From Diplocloster hominis (GTDB taxonomy: Bacteria > Bacillota > Clostridia > Lachnospirales > Lachnospiraceae), in assembly GCF_032380655.1 (NCBI RefSeq), contig NZ_JAWDIY010000001.1, forward strand, positions 62,001 to 126,000: a DNA stretch of 64,000 bases. The letters run 5' to 3'. Under the pieces are notes generated by a model. That model saw nothing but the letters and a program-made list of their open reading frames with translations. It ran no database searches and was not told where the DNA came from. Numbering within the stretch: position 1 is the first letter of the stretch; every line of letters begins with the position of its first letter. The position numbers were made by a program, and so were the translations under genes. Shown here piece by piece: positions 8,972 to 16,764 of the stretch.

Positions 8972-10391
8972 TATACAAATATACATAGCTTTTCGTTCCC
9001 TCTTCATCCGCCGCGTTTATCATAATACTGTCCCCATTCCAACCGATCGAGTATTCATGGGCGCCGGTCCTGTTCTTCCGCTCCAGCAGGTAAAACACTT
9101 CTTTTTTCACGTCGATGACACCCATCCGGGAGATCCCTTCCTCAGAAAATGCGGAAACCAGGACTTTATCATCCGCCTCATTGACAATGATGCTTTCCGC
9201 CAGTTCCTCTGTTAACCCCTCCACACTCATCCTTTTACCCGTTACTTCATCTACTAAATAGATCCGGCCCGCCTCCATGACACAATCATACCGCCCTCCG
9301 GAGAACTTCACTTTCAAGCCATCCTGCTCCTGAGCCTCTGACTGCCAATATTGCGCATGGTCATACAGAGTCAGACATGTATTTTCCGAATAATCATAAC
9401 AGTAATAATTAAATGTACCATCCGGGCAGTCTTCCCCAATCAGAAGCTTCCCGTCCACCGCTTTGACGGAAGAAATATCGGTAATCCCCGTCAGATCCCG
9501 CATGGAAACCGCCTGTTTCTGCGATGTATCGATCAGATATATTTGGGTACTCTCCATCTCATTTCCCAGGGCAGCCGTGTAAAGTCCGTTTCCCGCATCC
9601 TCCCAGCTCCTCAGCACAGCATAATCCTTAATTTCCCTTCCATCCACAAAAATCCCGGAAAACAGATCCCTTATTTTACCGGTATCCATATCATAAACTG
9701 TGGAATAAGAATACTCATCCCTCTGGGGGTTTTTATACAGTGTCAAAATCAGCTGGTTATCATTGGATACCGACAGCAGGAACTGGGCATCACTCTTTTC
9801 ATCCGTCTCAAAGCGGTCCCGCTCCCGTTCCCTGATAACAGGTTTCCCCTGATACCGGCAGTAATCGTAATCTATCTGTCCGCTCACTCCCAGCATAGAT
9901 ACTTCCGCTTCGATTCTCGCAGAAGGTACCGGCACGAATTCATTCTGCACAGCGGCATAGAATAGGGTGTTCCCCTCCCCGTCTACATAATAAAACAGTT
10001 GATCTGTCATATCCAGATAGGAATCAGACTGAAGATACTGTACGTCGAAAACCTCTTCCAGTGTATCGGCGGCATACAGATCGATATGGCCGTCCCCGTC
10101 ATTCATCCCGTCACTTTTTTCCTGGGCCGGAACCGTCTGCGCAGGCACCTCCTCTGTTTCCTGAAACTGAAACAGTGAAATGATCCATTCCCTGAACTGG
10201 GCATTCGCAGTGAACGCAGCCACGAAGGAAATCCCAATTACCACCGCTATCATGGCCGCCCATTTTAAATACGCATACCTTTTTGTCCGTTCGCGGGCTT
10301 TACGTCCGTCCTGTGTTCCAGAGTTGATGGCAGCTGATAGATACGAATCATCAATCTGGCCCATCGCTTCTATTATTTTATCTGCTCTCAT
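8961..10391 (-). CDS. Single-pass membrane protein, probable anti-sigma factor with large extracytoplasmic domain
   Basis: This 476-aa protein has a short cytoplasmic N-terminus (about 1-37), one membrane segment (about 39-61, WAAMIAVVIGISFVAAF) and a long outer domain. The outer part contains repeated strand patterns (for example GNGLYTAALGNEMESTQIYLID) that could fold as a beta-propeller; I do not recognise a named family for it. The gene directly follows an ECF sigma factor and overlaps it by 14 bp, so the N-terminus is a likely sigma-binding region. The start at 10391 is preceded by AAAGGGG. The anti-sigma role is inferred from position and topology, not from a visible anti-sigma motif. 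Confidence 0.7.
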   Translation of the reverse strand: MRADKIIEAMGQIDDSYLSAAINSGTQDGRKARERTKRYAYLKWAAMIAVVIGISFVAAFTANAQFREWIISLFQFQETEEVPAQTVPAQEKSDGMNDGDGHIDLYAADTLEEVFDVQYLQSDSYLDMTDQLFYYVDGEGNTLFYAAVQNEFVPVPSARIEAEVSMLGVSGQIDYDYCRYQGKPVIRERERDRFETDEKSDAQFLLSVSNDNQLILTLYKNPQRDEYSYSTVYDMDTGKIRDLFSGIFVDGREIKDYAVLRSWEDAGNGLYTAALGNEMESTQIYLIDTSQKQAVSMRDLTGITDISSVKAVDGKLLIGEDCPDGTFNYYCYDYSENTCLTLYDHAQYWQSEAQEQDGLKVKFSGGRYDCVMEAGRIYLVDEVTGKRMSVEGLTEELAESIIVNEADDKVLVSAFSEEGISRMGVIDVKKEVFYLLERKNRTGAHEYSIGWNGDSIMINAADEEGTKSYVYLYTLR

Positions 10392-10944
10392 CACCGTATC
10401 CCCTTTCCCGCAGGTACTGGCGCAGTTTTTTTCCATCTCTTGAGAGAATTGATTTCACTTTGCTCTGCGTCAGCTTATACCTGGATGCGATATCCGAAAC
10501 CGTATCGAAGAAAAAATATCTTCTGATAAATATATTTCTTTTTTCCAGTGATAAACCTCCCAGAAAAACATTGATCGTCTCCACAAGCTCCTGCTGTGAG
10601 ATCCGCTCCGACAGATCGCAGCAGTCTCCCAGAACTTCTTCCAGCTCCTCATAGACCGGCAGCACATCCATATTTCTTTTTTTAGCCATATAATATTTCA
10701 GTCTGCCAAGCGACAGGTTTCTGGTGATTTTGCACAGGAACGCGCTGAAGTAGACCGGCCGCTCCTGGGGAATTACATTCCAAAGCCTGAGATAAGTATC
10801 ATTGGTACATTCCTCCGCGTCCTGCATATTGTGGAGGATGTTCATGGAAATTCTCATACACAGCCGTTCGTACTTTTCTCTGGTTTCTGTGATCGCCCTC
10901 TCCGACCTGTTCCAAAATAAATCTATTATTTTATTATCTTCCAT
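10378..10944 (-). CDS. RNA polymerase sigma factor, sigma-70 family (ECF type)
   Basis: This is a 188-aa sigma factor. Region 2 includes RISMNILHNMQDAEECTNDT and the following LRLWNVIPQERP (about residues 28-65), and region 4 includes GGLSLEKRNIFIRRYFFFDT with the helix-turn-helix VSDIASRYKLTQSKVKS near 145-160. The start at 10944 follows AAGGAGAG at good spacing; the upstream extension to 11052 has no such site. It is translationally coupled to the membrane protein encoded next, which suggests a sigma/anti-sigma pair answering an envelope signal. It is clearly different in sequence from the sigma factor at 8126-8656. Confidence 0.9.
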   Translation of the reverse strand: MEDNKIIDLFWNRSERAITETREKYERLCMRISMNILHNMQDAEECTNDTYLRLWNVIPQERPVYFSAFLCKITRNLSLGRLKYYMAKKRNMDVLPVYEELEEVLGDCCDLSERISQQELVETINVFLGGLSLEKRNIFIRRYFFFDTVSDIASRYKLTQSKVKSILSRDGKKLRQYLRERGYGDESR

Positions 10945-11060
10945 ACAGGTTTCTCTCCTTTCACTTGATAGGTAGGATTTTAGAAAGAAAGCGTCGCAGG
11001 ATTCATACATAATAATCACTATCATTCTATCACCCGCCACCGCTAAAGACAAAGAAAAAA

Positions 11061-11116
11061 CAGGGGCCGCTGCAAAATACGCGCTCCTGTATATGCGCTT
11101 ATTGCAGCAGCCCCTG
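11061..11116 (-). terminator. Rho-independent terminator of the secreted protein gene
   Basis: The arms CAGGGGC-c-GCTGCAA (11061-11075) and TTGCAGC-a-GCCCCTG (11102-11116) pair over 15 bp with one mismatch. On the minus strand the stem is followed by TTTTTTC, which fits termination of the gene that ends at 11123. The outer stem resembles GGGGCTG-type ends seen in the 98-bp elements, but the interior is unrelated. Confidence 0.8.
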
Positions 11117-11122
11117 CAGTCT

Positions 11123-12442
11123 TTAGTTTGGATAGCGAAGGTAAAGCCGAATATTGGTCCAGTCCGCTACCGGCGACACTGTTTTATCCGTGACGCCCTG
11201 TATGGTTGGACATTCCTGCCAGGTTTGCCCAAAATCATCTGAGACGACAAAGTAAGTGGACGCGTCCTGATTACCGGGAATATTGCGCGGCGTAATATAT
11301 TCCGCGAACAGCGGCGCAACACCCTCCCATACCGGATCGTAGCTGACATGGCCGTCGATGATATAATCCGGATTGTACAGATCATTTGCGTCAGCCCCCA
11401 CGTGGGCTATGATTCCCCATTGATCTCTCCCGATAAAGGAATCCTGTCCCAGGTCATAACTTAAATACTTCGCATGGTTCGCGGGCACGAACTGAAAACC
11501 GCCCCGCAGGCCCGAATCATGGGTAAATCCCACCTTCGGGGAAGTGGAAAAGCAGATGACCCCCGGATGTGCCGCGCGCAGACGTCCCACATCCGCGTAT
11601 TCGCTGCCTGTGAACCTTCCGGTTCCCTGTACACGCTGAATCACATCCGCGATATATTTAGCCGTATCATCAGGATAATGAACCGTCACATGCCCGTTGC
11701 CGATCTTCGTAATACCACCCACCGTATCGCCGGCCGCCCAGTTCTCGAACTCTATGTAATCCGGGGACCCGTTTGCCGTGGAAGCCTGATACACTTCGAT
11801 CAGCAGCCGCTTGGGAATCTGCTTTGTATAGTCTCCCTGGAAATAGTTGTCCAGCGTCTCCCAGGTCCCGCCCGCATTCAGATATTTCACCGGGTTCCCG
11901 ACATAGGGCGCGCAGGAACCGCCGAAAATGTTTGTCCCGCCGGGGACCGAAGTATAGATCATCGCGTCGCTGTAGCTTCCATTGGCATGATCGTAATCCT
12001 CTTTGATACCGACACTGATCTGCTTGGGTTTCCATGCTCCGGCGTTAAGCGGATCATAACTGGCCTCCGGCCCCATTTTCAGATGCATGGCATTGGCCCC
12101 GGCAGCAGTGACGCAGGAAAACGTTCCGTCTATTGCTTTATCATAGTGGGCGGCCCAAAAACCATCGCTGGAATCTTTCGCGGTAAGGGCCGGACGGTAT
12201 ACTTTTCCGATCACGGTGTGCTTGCCTTCCAGATCCACATAACTTACAGACCCGTTGGCGTAATTTTCGATATAGATCTTATGCTTCAATGTAAAAGACG
12301 CCTCGTTCTCCGCTGCCGCTTCAGGCGGAATCGCCGCATTTGTGTAATTATTGGATTCCGCCATTACCGGCATCGCCATGCTTATTGTCAGCATGAAAGC
12401 CAGCACTGCAGATTTTAACGCAGATTTTATTGCTTTTATCAT
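11123..12442 (-). CDS. Secreted protein of unknown function
   Basis: This 439-aa protein has a signal peptide (MIKAIKSALKSAVLAFMLT, cleavage likely after AMPVMA near residue 28) and no later membrane segment, so it should be exported. The mature protein is rich in Gly, Asn, Asp, Tyr and Trp, with segments such as SYSDAMIYTSVPGGTNIFGG and a C-terminal VVSDDFGQTWQEC resembling the Asp-box pattern of exo-sialidase-type propellers (SxDxGxTW). One such box does not make a sialidase, and I do not recognise the family. The start has GGAGGGG six bases upstream. It is isolated between a terminator and the convergently unrelated catabolic cluster, so it is probably a single-gene unit. Confidence 0.75.
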   Translation of the reverse strand: MIKAIKSALKSAVLAFMLTISMAMPVMAESNNYTNAAIPPEAAAENEASFTLKHKIYIENYANGSVSYVDLEGKHTVIGKVYRPALTAKDSSDGFWAAHYDKAIDGTFSCVTAAGANAMHLKMGPEASYDPLNAGAWKPKQISVGIKEDYDHANGSYSDAMIYTSVPGGTNIFGGSCAPYVGNPVKYLNAGGTWETLDNYFQGDYTKQIPKRLLIEVYQASTANGSPDYIEFENWAAGDTVGGITKIGNGHVTVHYPDDTAKYIADVIQRVQGTGRFTGSEYADVGRLRAAHPGVICFSTSPKVGFTHDSGLRGGFQFVPANHAKYLSYDLGQDSFIGRDQWGIIAHVGADANDLYNPDYIIDGHVSYDPVWEGVAPLFAEYITPRNIPGNQDASTYFVVSDDFGQTWQECPTIQGVTDKTVSPVADWTNIRLYLRYPN

Positions 12443-12515
12443 TTAGAACCCCTCCAATCAACCATTCATTATTTAACTATCTATCTCCTATTTGTAAAAC
12501 CGAATCACCCCGGTA

Positions 12516-13118
12516 TTATCTGTCCCGCCGTACCCATAGATAATCCATCATCTGGCAGCAATATCCTGGCATCTGTTCATTCACAAACGCAAATGCCCCG
12601 ATTTCCCGGAAAACAGGCATACACCTGCGGCCGTATCTCTCCCGGAGCCATGCATCTGCCGGCCGTTCTCTCGTTTCTTCCAGATGGTGAAAGGTCTCGT
12701 GCAGAAGTATGGCGGTATCGATCTGCCTTTTGTCCCCGACCCATTCATATGCGTTCGGAAGGGCCAGCAGCCGCTGCGCGAAATGGTCATCCCAATGTAT
12801 TTCTCTGCTTTCCGGTTCATAATAAGCCTTGGGCGCGTTCCCCTTCCGGTCCGCTTCCGTATACGGCACGATGCGCGCCACCCCCAGCTCCAGAATCGCC
12901 GCTGCAATATCCTCCTGACCCACAGGATACCTGACAGCCAGGCTCCGCCCGTATTCCACCGCTCCGCTGTAGAAGGCTTCCATCACCTCTGCGGGTATAC
13001 GGGCAAATACAGGCGAAGAAAGCCAAAGAGAAAAATCCAGTTTCCTGGCTTCCTGGTATATATCAGGGGCCTTCCTATCACAAGCCTTACTTTCCCGGCA
13101 TACTTCCGGCGTTTTCAT
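12516..13118 (-). CDS. Small HExxH-containing protein, possible metallopeptidase-like
   Basis: This predicted soluble protein has 200 aa. It contains LLHETFHHLEE, an HExxH zinc-binding signature (HETFH) near residue 150, preceded by DKRQIDTAI; this suggests a zincin-like fold. The first 20 residues (MKTPEVCRESKACDRKAPD) look unstructured and could be non-native if a later start is used. The start at 13118 comes directly after the stop codon of the upstream gene (13120), giving a coupled pair with the FAD oxidoreductase. I do not recognise a named family. Its position at the end of the cluster suggests a role in processing the same unknown substrate, but this is inference. Confidence 0.65.
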   Translation of the reverse strand: MKTPEVCRESKACDRKAPDIYQEARKLDFSLWLSSPVFARIPAEVMEAFYSGAVEYGRSLAVRYPVGQEDIAAAILELGVARIVPYTEADRKGNAPKAYYEPESREIHWDDHFAQRLLALPNAYEWVGDKRQIDTAILLHETFHHLEETRERPADAWLRERYGRRCMPVFREIGAFAFVNEQMPGYCCQMMDYLWVRRDR

Positions 13119-13119
13119 A

Positions 13120-14472
13120 TCACAGCCAGCTCTTTCCCGGCACAGCCCCCTGGGCCAGCAGTTTCTTCTGCAGTTCGCCCACATCCACCTGGGCAAAGGA
13201 CAGTCCGTTCTTAACCCCGATCGCAGCAGCAGCCCCGGCTGCTTCGCCCAGAGCCATAGCCGTGGCCGAGATCCGTGCCGATGCCAGCGCTTCGTGAGTG
13301 GCGGAAATGCAGCGTCCTGTAGCCAGCAGGTTTTTCAGCTTTTTCGGAACCATAACCCCATAGGGGATATCATAGCAGCAGGCCTTTGCTTTCCTCATCC
13401 AGTTCAGTTCATTTCCCACAGGATCGTGAATATCCACAGGCCATGCGCAGACCGCCACACTCCGTTCACTGACGGCATTGTTCAGCACATCATCCAGCTC
13501 CAGCGTCTCGATTCCCACGATACGCCGGCTTTCCCTGACTCCGGTAACGGACGCCACCACCCTGAGATAGCAGTTCTGGAACCCGGGAATATATTTCTGG
13601 AAGAAGCGCAGGATCTCATCCACCTGCTTATGGGCTTCGAACTCAGCTGCCGTCAGATCCTTCGCGTTAACGCCGGACAGCTTGGTAACCCTCGTCATAT
13701 TCACCAGGACCTCCCCCTCATGGACCCCCTGGAAGAACAGGACCCGGTCCCTTGGCAGGGTCAGTTCCCCTTTTTCCTGCGCCTCGGTCACCAGGTTGAA
13801 GAACCCGGATACCGCGAGATACTTCCTGAGATCACATTTTTTATTCAGAATAAACTGCTCCGGATTCTTCTCGACATAATCCACCGTCTCCGGCAGATTC
13901 ACTCCCCCCACCGTGAACATCAGTGTCATGGGCTGCGTCATTCCGTCACGGCTTCGCCCCAGCACACAGTCCGCCCCGCATGCCACTGCCAGATCCCCGT
14001 CGCCTGTGGCATCGATAAAGGTCTTGGCCTGATACACCGTCTTACCGCTTTTATTCAATACTGTGACACTTTTCACCACACCGTCTTCGCACTGCGCAGA
14101 TTCCAGCACCGTATACAGCAGGGTTTTAATGTTCGGTTCTTCCGCAAGCATCTCGAAATAGACCAATTTTAACATCTCCGGGTCAATAGGCGTAATGGTC
14201 GAGACCATGCCGATCGGGTCCGGGATATGTCCCAGGGTAGCCCCCCTTTTGGCCAGCCGGTCTACGATCTCCTGCGCCAGCCCTTTTACTACCTGCTTCT
14301 CCCCCGCATGGAAGGTCATAAGAGGGCATACCATACCGCTGGTATTCATACCGCCCGGACAGCCATTACGATCGATCAATAGTACCTTCATGCCGTTCCG
14401 CGCAGCGCTAAGGGCTGCGGTCATCCCTCCGGGTCCGGCTCCTGCGACAATCACATCATAGATTCTCTTCAC
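13120..14472 (-). CDS. FAD-dependent oxidoreductase (FAD_oxidored family)
   Basis: This 450-aa flavoprotein begins with a dinucleotide-binding motif (YDVIVAGAGPGGMTAALSAA, Gly residues about 9-14), followed by LIDRNGCPGG, and has the late FAD motif LLATGRCISATHEALASAR near residue 400. This layout matches the FAD_oxidored group that includes poorly characterised gut and soil dehydrogenases. A GTG start at 14472 is favoured: AAAGGATAAAGGGG lies eight bases upstream, whereas the ATG at 14526 has no site. It sits between the DUF4127 gene and the HExxH gene, probably oxidising an intermediate of the cluster's pathway. The substrate is not evident. Confidence 0.85.
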   Translation of the reverse strand: MKRIYDVIVAGAGPGGMTAALSAARNGMKVLLIDRNGCPGGMNTSGMVCPLMTFHAGEKQVVKGLAQEIVDRLAKRGATLGHIPDPIGMVSTITPIDPEMLKLVYFEMLAEEPNIKTLLYTVLESAQCEDGVVKSVTVLNKSGKTVYQAKTFIDATGDGDLAVACGADCVLGRSRDGMTQPMTLMFTVGGVNLPETVDYVEKNPEQFILNKKCDLRKYLAVSGFFNLVTEAQEKGELTLPRDRVLFFQGVHEGEVLVNMTRVTKLSGVNAKDLTAAEFEAHKQVDEILRFFQKYIPGFQNCYLRVVASVTGVRESRRIVGIETLELDDVLNNAVSERSVAVCAWPVDIHDPVGNELNWMRKAKACCYDIPYGVMVPKKLKNLLATGRCISATHEALASARISATAMALGEAAGAAAAIGVKNGLSFAQVDVGELQKKLLAQGAVPGKSWL

Positions 14473-14539
14473 AACAACAACCCCTTTATCCTTTCTTATT
14501 TCGCTTCTAACGATAAAGCAGCTCAACCGGGAGGAACGA

Positions 14540-16027
14540 TCACTTGTCTGCTATTACTTCTGCCTCAAAGACCCGCGGCCAGGGAAGACGAATCGAAAAC
14601 TCCGGCAGCTTACCTGCAAATACCGCCTCAAAGTCAGCCCGGTGCATCTGCACCGCCTGTTCCAACAGCTTCTCTGCCCCTTTTAAATCTTTCAGACACC
14701 ATACATCTTCCCCGGACCCAGCCAGCCGTTCTGAAAATGTCTGCCGGACGGCCGCCTGGTAGAGCAGATCATCCAAAAGGCGCTCTGCCGTAAAACGCTG
14801 GTTGTCCTGCGTATTATGGCCCCGGCAGGCCAGAATCTGTGCCAGGATCGTACCGAGGGAGTTCCCTGCCGTATTCCAGGCCGCGTACCCGCACAATCTG
14901 TCCGGCTCCGTCATCCGGGCCAGCTGCTTCATGAACCGGAGGTCCCCTCCGTTGGCATAGCTTACATCCAGCAGATAACAGGGATTTCCCTGATTGATCA
15001 AAGAGGCGGCGCTTTGGGCCATAGCCTCGTATTCTTCTTGTGTATAACTATCCGGGTTCTCCCATTTCGGGCAGTAATCGCCCTGTACCGACCTGGGCGG
15101 TAGAATCAGGAGGCATTGATCCGCTTCTTTTGTTTCGCGTATTCCCGCTGCCTGCATGTGGCTTTTGAGATTCTCTGTGAACGGACGGTCCTCATACTTT
15201 GCTGTAAAACCGCGGTTTTCCCACAGCCACTCTATGCGTATATCCATCCCTACGCCGCTATCCGTCCCGGTCCCTGCGCTAAGCGCATAGAGAACCAGCT
15301 CCATGCCGGCTTCGTCCGTCCCATTGTGCAGAAACACCTTCTCCTGCAAACCGGACTCTCTCACAGCCTCACGGATCTCATTTTGTTCCAGCACCTGCAG
15401 ACCCAGGGCGGAACAATCCTCCTGCAGGATCAGCAGCCGCTCAAATACCCCTGCCTTCGCCAGTCGGACACATTCCATATTTACCATATGGTTTCTCTGA
15501 CGCGCCAGAAGGAACTCCTCCAGTACAGAGGCAGGAATTTTTGCTTCCAGCAGCTCAAGGTTCTTTTCCGCCTGTTTTTGCTTCTCTCCTTTTTCCGTTA
15601 TGGCCGCATACTTAAGGCCGGAATAGCGCGCGATCTGTTCCCACCATATCTGGCTCTTTCGGCTTAACGTACTCACCGTTGTGCGCATTAAGACATTGGA
15701 AGCGTAGATCTTAAGCCGGGGGCTTCTCTCTTTCAGCCGTTCCAGCCGAATCAGGGATCGCTTTGCCTGATCCGCCGGACAGCCGCCGCCTCTGGAGGCA
15801 ATCAGTCCCCCATAAACCAGCTGCTCCACGGATAATACCAGGATATGGGCATCTGCTGTCTCCCGTTCTAACCAGGTCCATATTTCTTCTGTCTGGGAAG
15901 GCGTTTTGAAATAGTCCATCCGGTTTTCCGGAGGTACCGTCAGTGTACATCCCCTAAGCGCCGCCAGCTGCCTGGGAAACAGGCTCGTGCAGGGCCGGGA
16001 ATCCAGCGGCAGGAAACAGATTTTCAT
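14540..16027 (-). CDS. DUF4127 family protein
   Basis: This cytoplasmic protein has 495 aa. It opens MKICFLPLDSRPCTSLFPRQ, and the PLDSRP block with a later GGLIASR segment (near residue 77) are hallmarks I associate with DUF4127. The family has no assigned reaction that I know of. The gene starts with an ATGA overlap on the TIM-barrel gene and AGGTGAG as ribosome binding site, so its product is made together with the barrel protein and the hydantoinase-family protein. The repeated association in one operon suggests an enzyme acting on the same small molecule. Confidence 0.82.
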   Translation of the reverse strand: MKICFLPLDSRPCTSLFPRQLAALRGCTLTVPPENRMDYFKTPSQTEEIWTWLERETADAHILVLSVEQLVYGGLIASRGGGCPADQAKRSLIRLERLKERSPRLKIYASNVLMRTTVSTLSRKSQIWWEQIARYSGLKYAAITEKGEKQKQAEKNLELLEAKIPASVLEEFLLARQRNHMVNMECVRLAKAGVFERLLILQEDCSALGLQVLEQNEIREAVRESGLQEKVFLHNGTDEAGMELVLYALSAGTGTDSGVGMDIRIEWLWENRGFTAKYEDRPFTENLKSHMQAAGIRETKEADQCLLILPPRSVQGDYCPKWENPDSYTQEEYEAMAQSAASLINQGNPCYLLDVSYANGGDLRFMKQLARMTEPDRLCGYAAWNTAGNSLGTILAQILACRGHNTQDNQRFTAERLLDDLLYQAAVRQTFSERLAGSGEDVWCLKDLKGAEKLLEQAVQMHRADFEAVFAGKLPEFSIRLPWPRVFEAEVIADK

Positions 16028-16764
16028 AGGCTCACCTGCAGCTGATCGATCGCCTCCCGGAACGCGGACACACTGCGGGCGATACTGTCCTTCGTCTTCC
16101 CGGTTACCACCGCGCCGATCATCACCGCCTTAGCCCCGCAGCGCTGCAGTGCGGCTGTTTCCTCCGGCAGGACCGCCCGCTGCGTGGGAATCACTACCGG
16201 GAGTTCTGTATTGGAACAGATGGTGTAATATTCCATCAGCTCTTTCGCTGAGAGTGGCTGCCCGTAGGTGTCCGGCTGCATCACAGATGCTTCCAGAACA
16301 TGCGCTCCGATTTTATCCAGCGCGCGCACTTCGTCCGTTGTATATTCGGAATCGAGGGCTATCATATTTAACATAAGGCCGCTCTCCAGAATCTCAAGGG
16401 GCGTGTGCTTCGCGTATAAGGATACGAATTCGAAGCCCGCCTCCGCCGCAGCACGGTAATCCTGCCGGGCTTTTTCCAGATTTCCGCCCGCCACCAGCCC
16501 GCAGGGGCCTTTGGCCTCCTGAAGGATCTGAAGCAGCGCCTCTTTTTCTTCTTCAAAGCTTCCAAAATGGGTCTTGCTGGCATGATGATCCACGTTTATA
16601 TGTACCTTCACCACATCCGCCCCATATTCCCAGGCGGCCCGGGCCAGTTCCGGATCATTGGCGGGAAGGCTCATGATCAGAGTCATGCTGTTCTTTTGTA
16701 ACATATCCAAATAACGGGTGTTCATATTATTCGCGATTCCTTTCCAAGGCATATGCCTTCTCAT
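16024..16764 (-). CDS. TIM-barrel protein, phosphate-binding barrel type
   Basis: This 246-aa protein alternates short strands and helices as a (beta/alpha)8 barrel. Its strand ends are VVKVHINVDHHAS, CGLVAGGNLEKA, FEFVSLYAK, NMIALDS, HVLEASVM, LPVVIPTQ and AVMIGAVVTGKTKDSI. The last motif resembles the phosphate-binding loop of ribulose-phosphate-binding barrels (HisA, NanE, PdxJ-like). I cannot name the reaction; an epimerase or aldolase is possible. I chose 16764 because it makes a 4-bp ATGA overlap with the upstream gene; starts at 16785 or 16725 are alternatives. Confidence 0.72.
   Translation of the reverse strand: MRRHMPWKGIANNMNTRYLDMLQKNSMTLIMSLPANDPELARAAWEYGADVVKVHINVDHHASKTHFGSFEEEKEALLQILQEAKGPCGLVAGGNLEKARQDYRAAAEAGFEFVSLYAKHTPLEILESGLMLNMIALDSEYTTDEVRALDKIGAHVLEASVMQPDTYGQPLSAKELMEYYTICSNTELPVVIPTQRAVLPEETAALQRCGAKAVMIGAVVTGKTKDSIARSVSAFREAIDQLQVSL

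Noticed and set aside
11061..11116. Third copy of the 98-bp GGGGCTG element
   Set aside because: The outer bases look similar, but the interior is unrelated and the T-run shows it is an ordinary terminator.
11474..12418. 314-aa frame opposite the secreted protein gene
   Set aside because: The opposite strand has a signal peptide, a ribosome binding site and a terminator; this strand has none of these.
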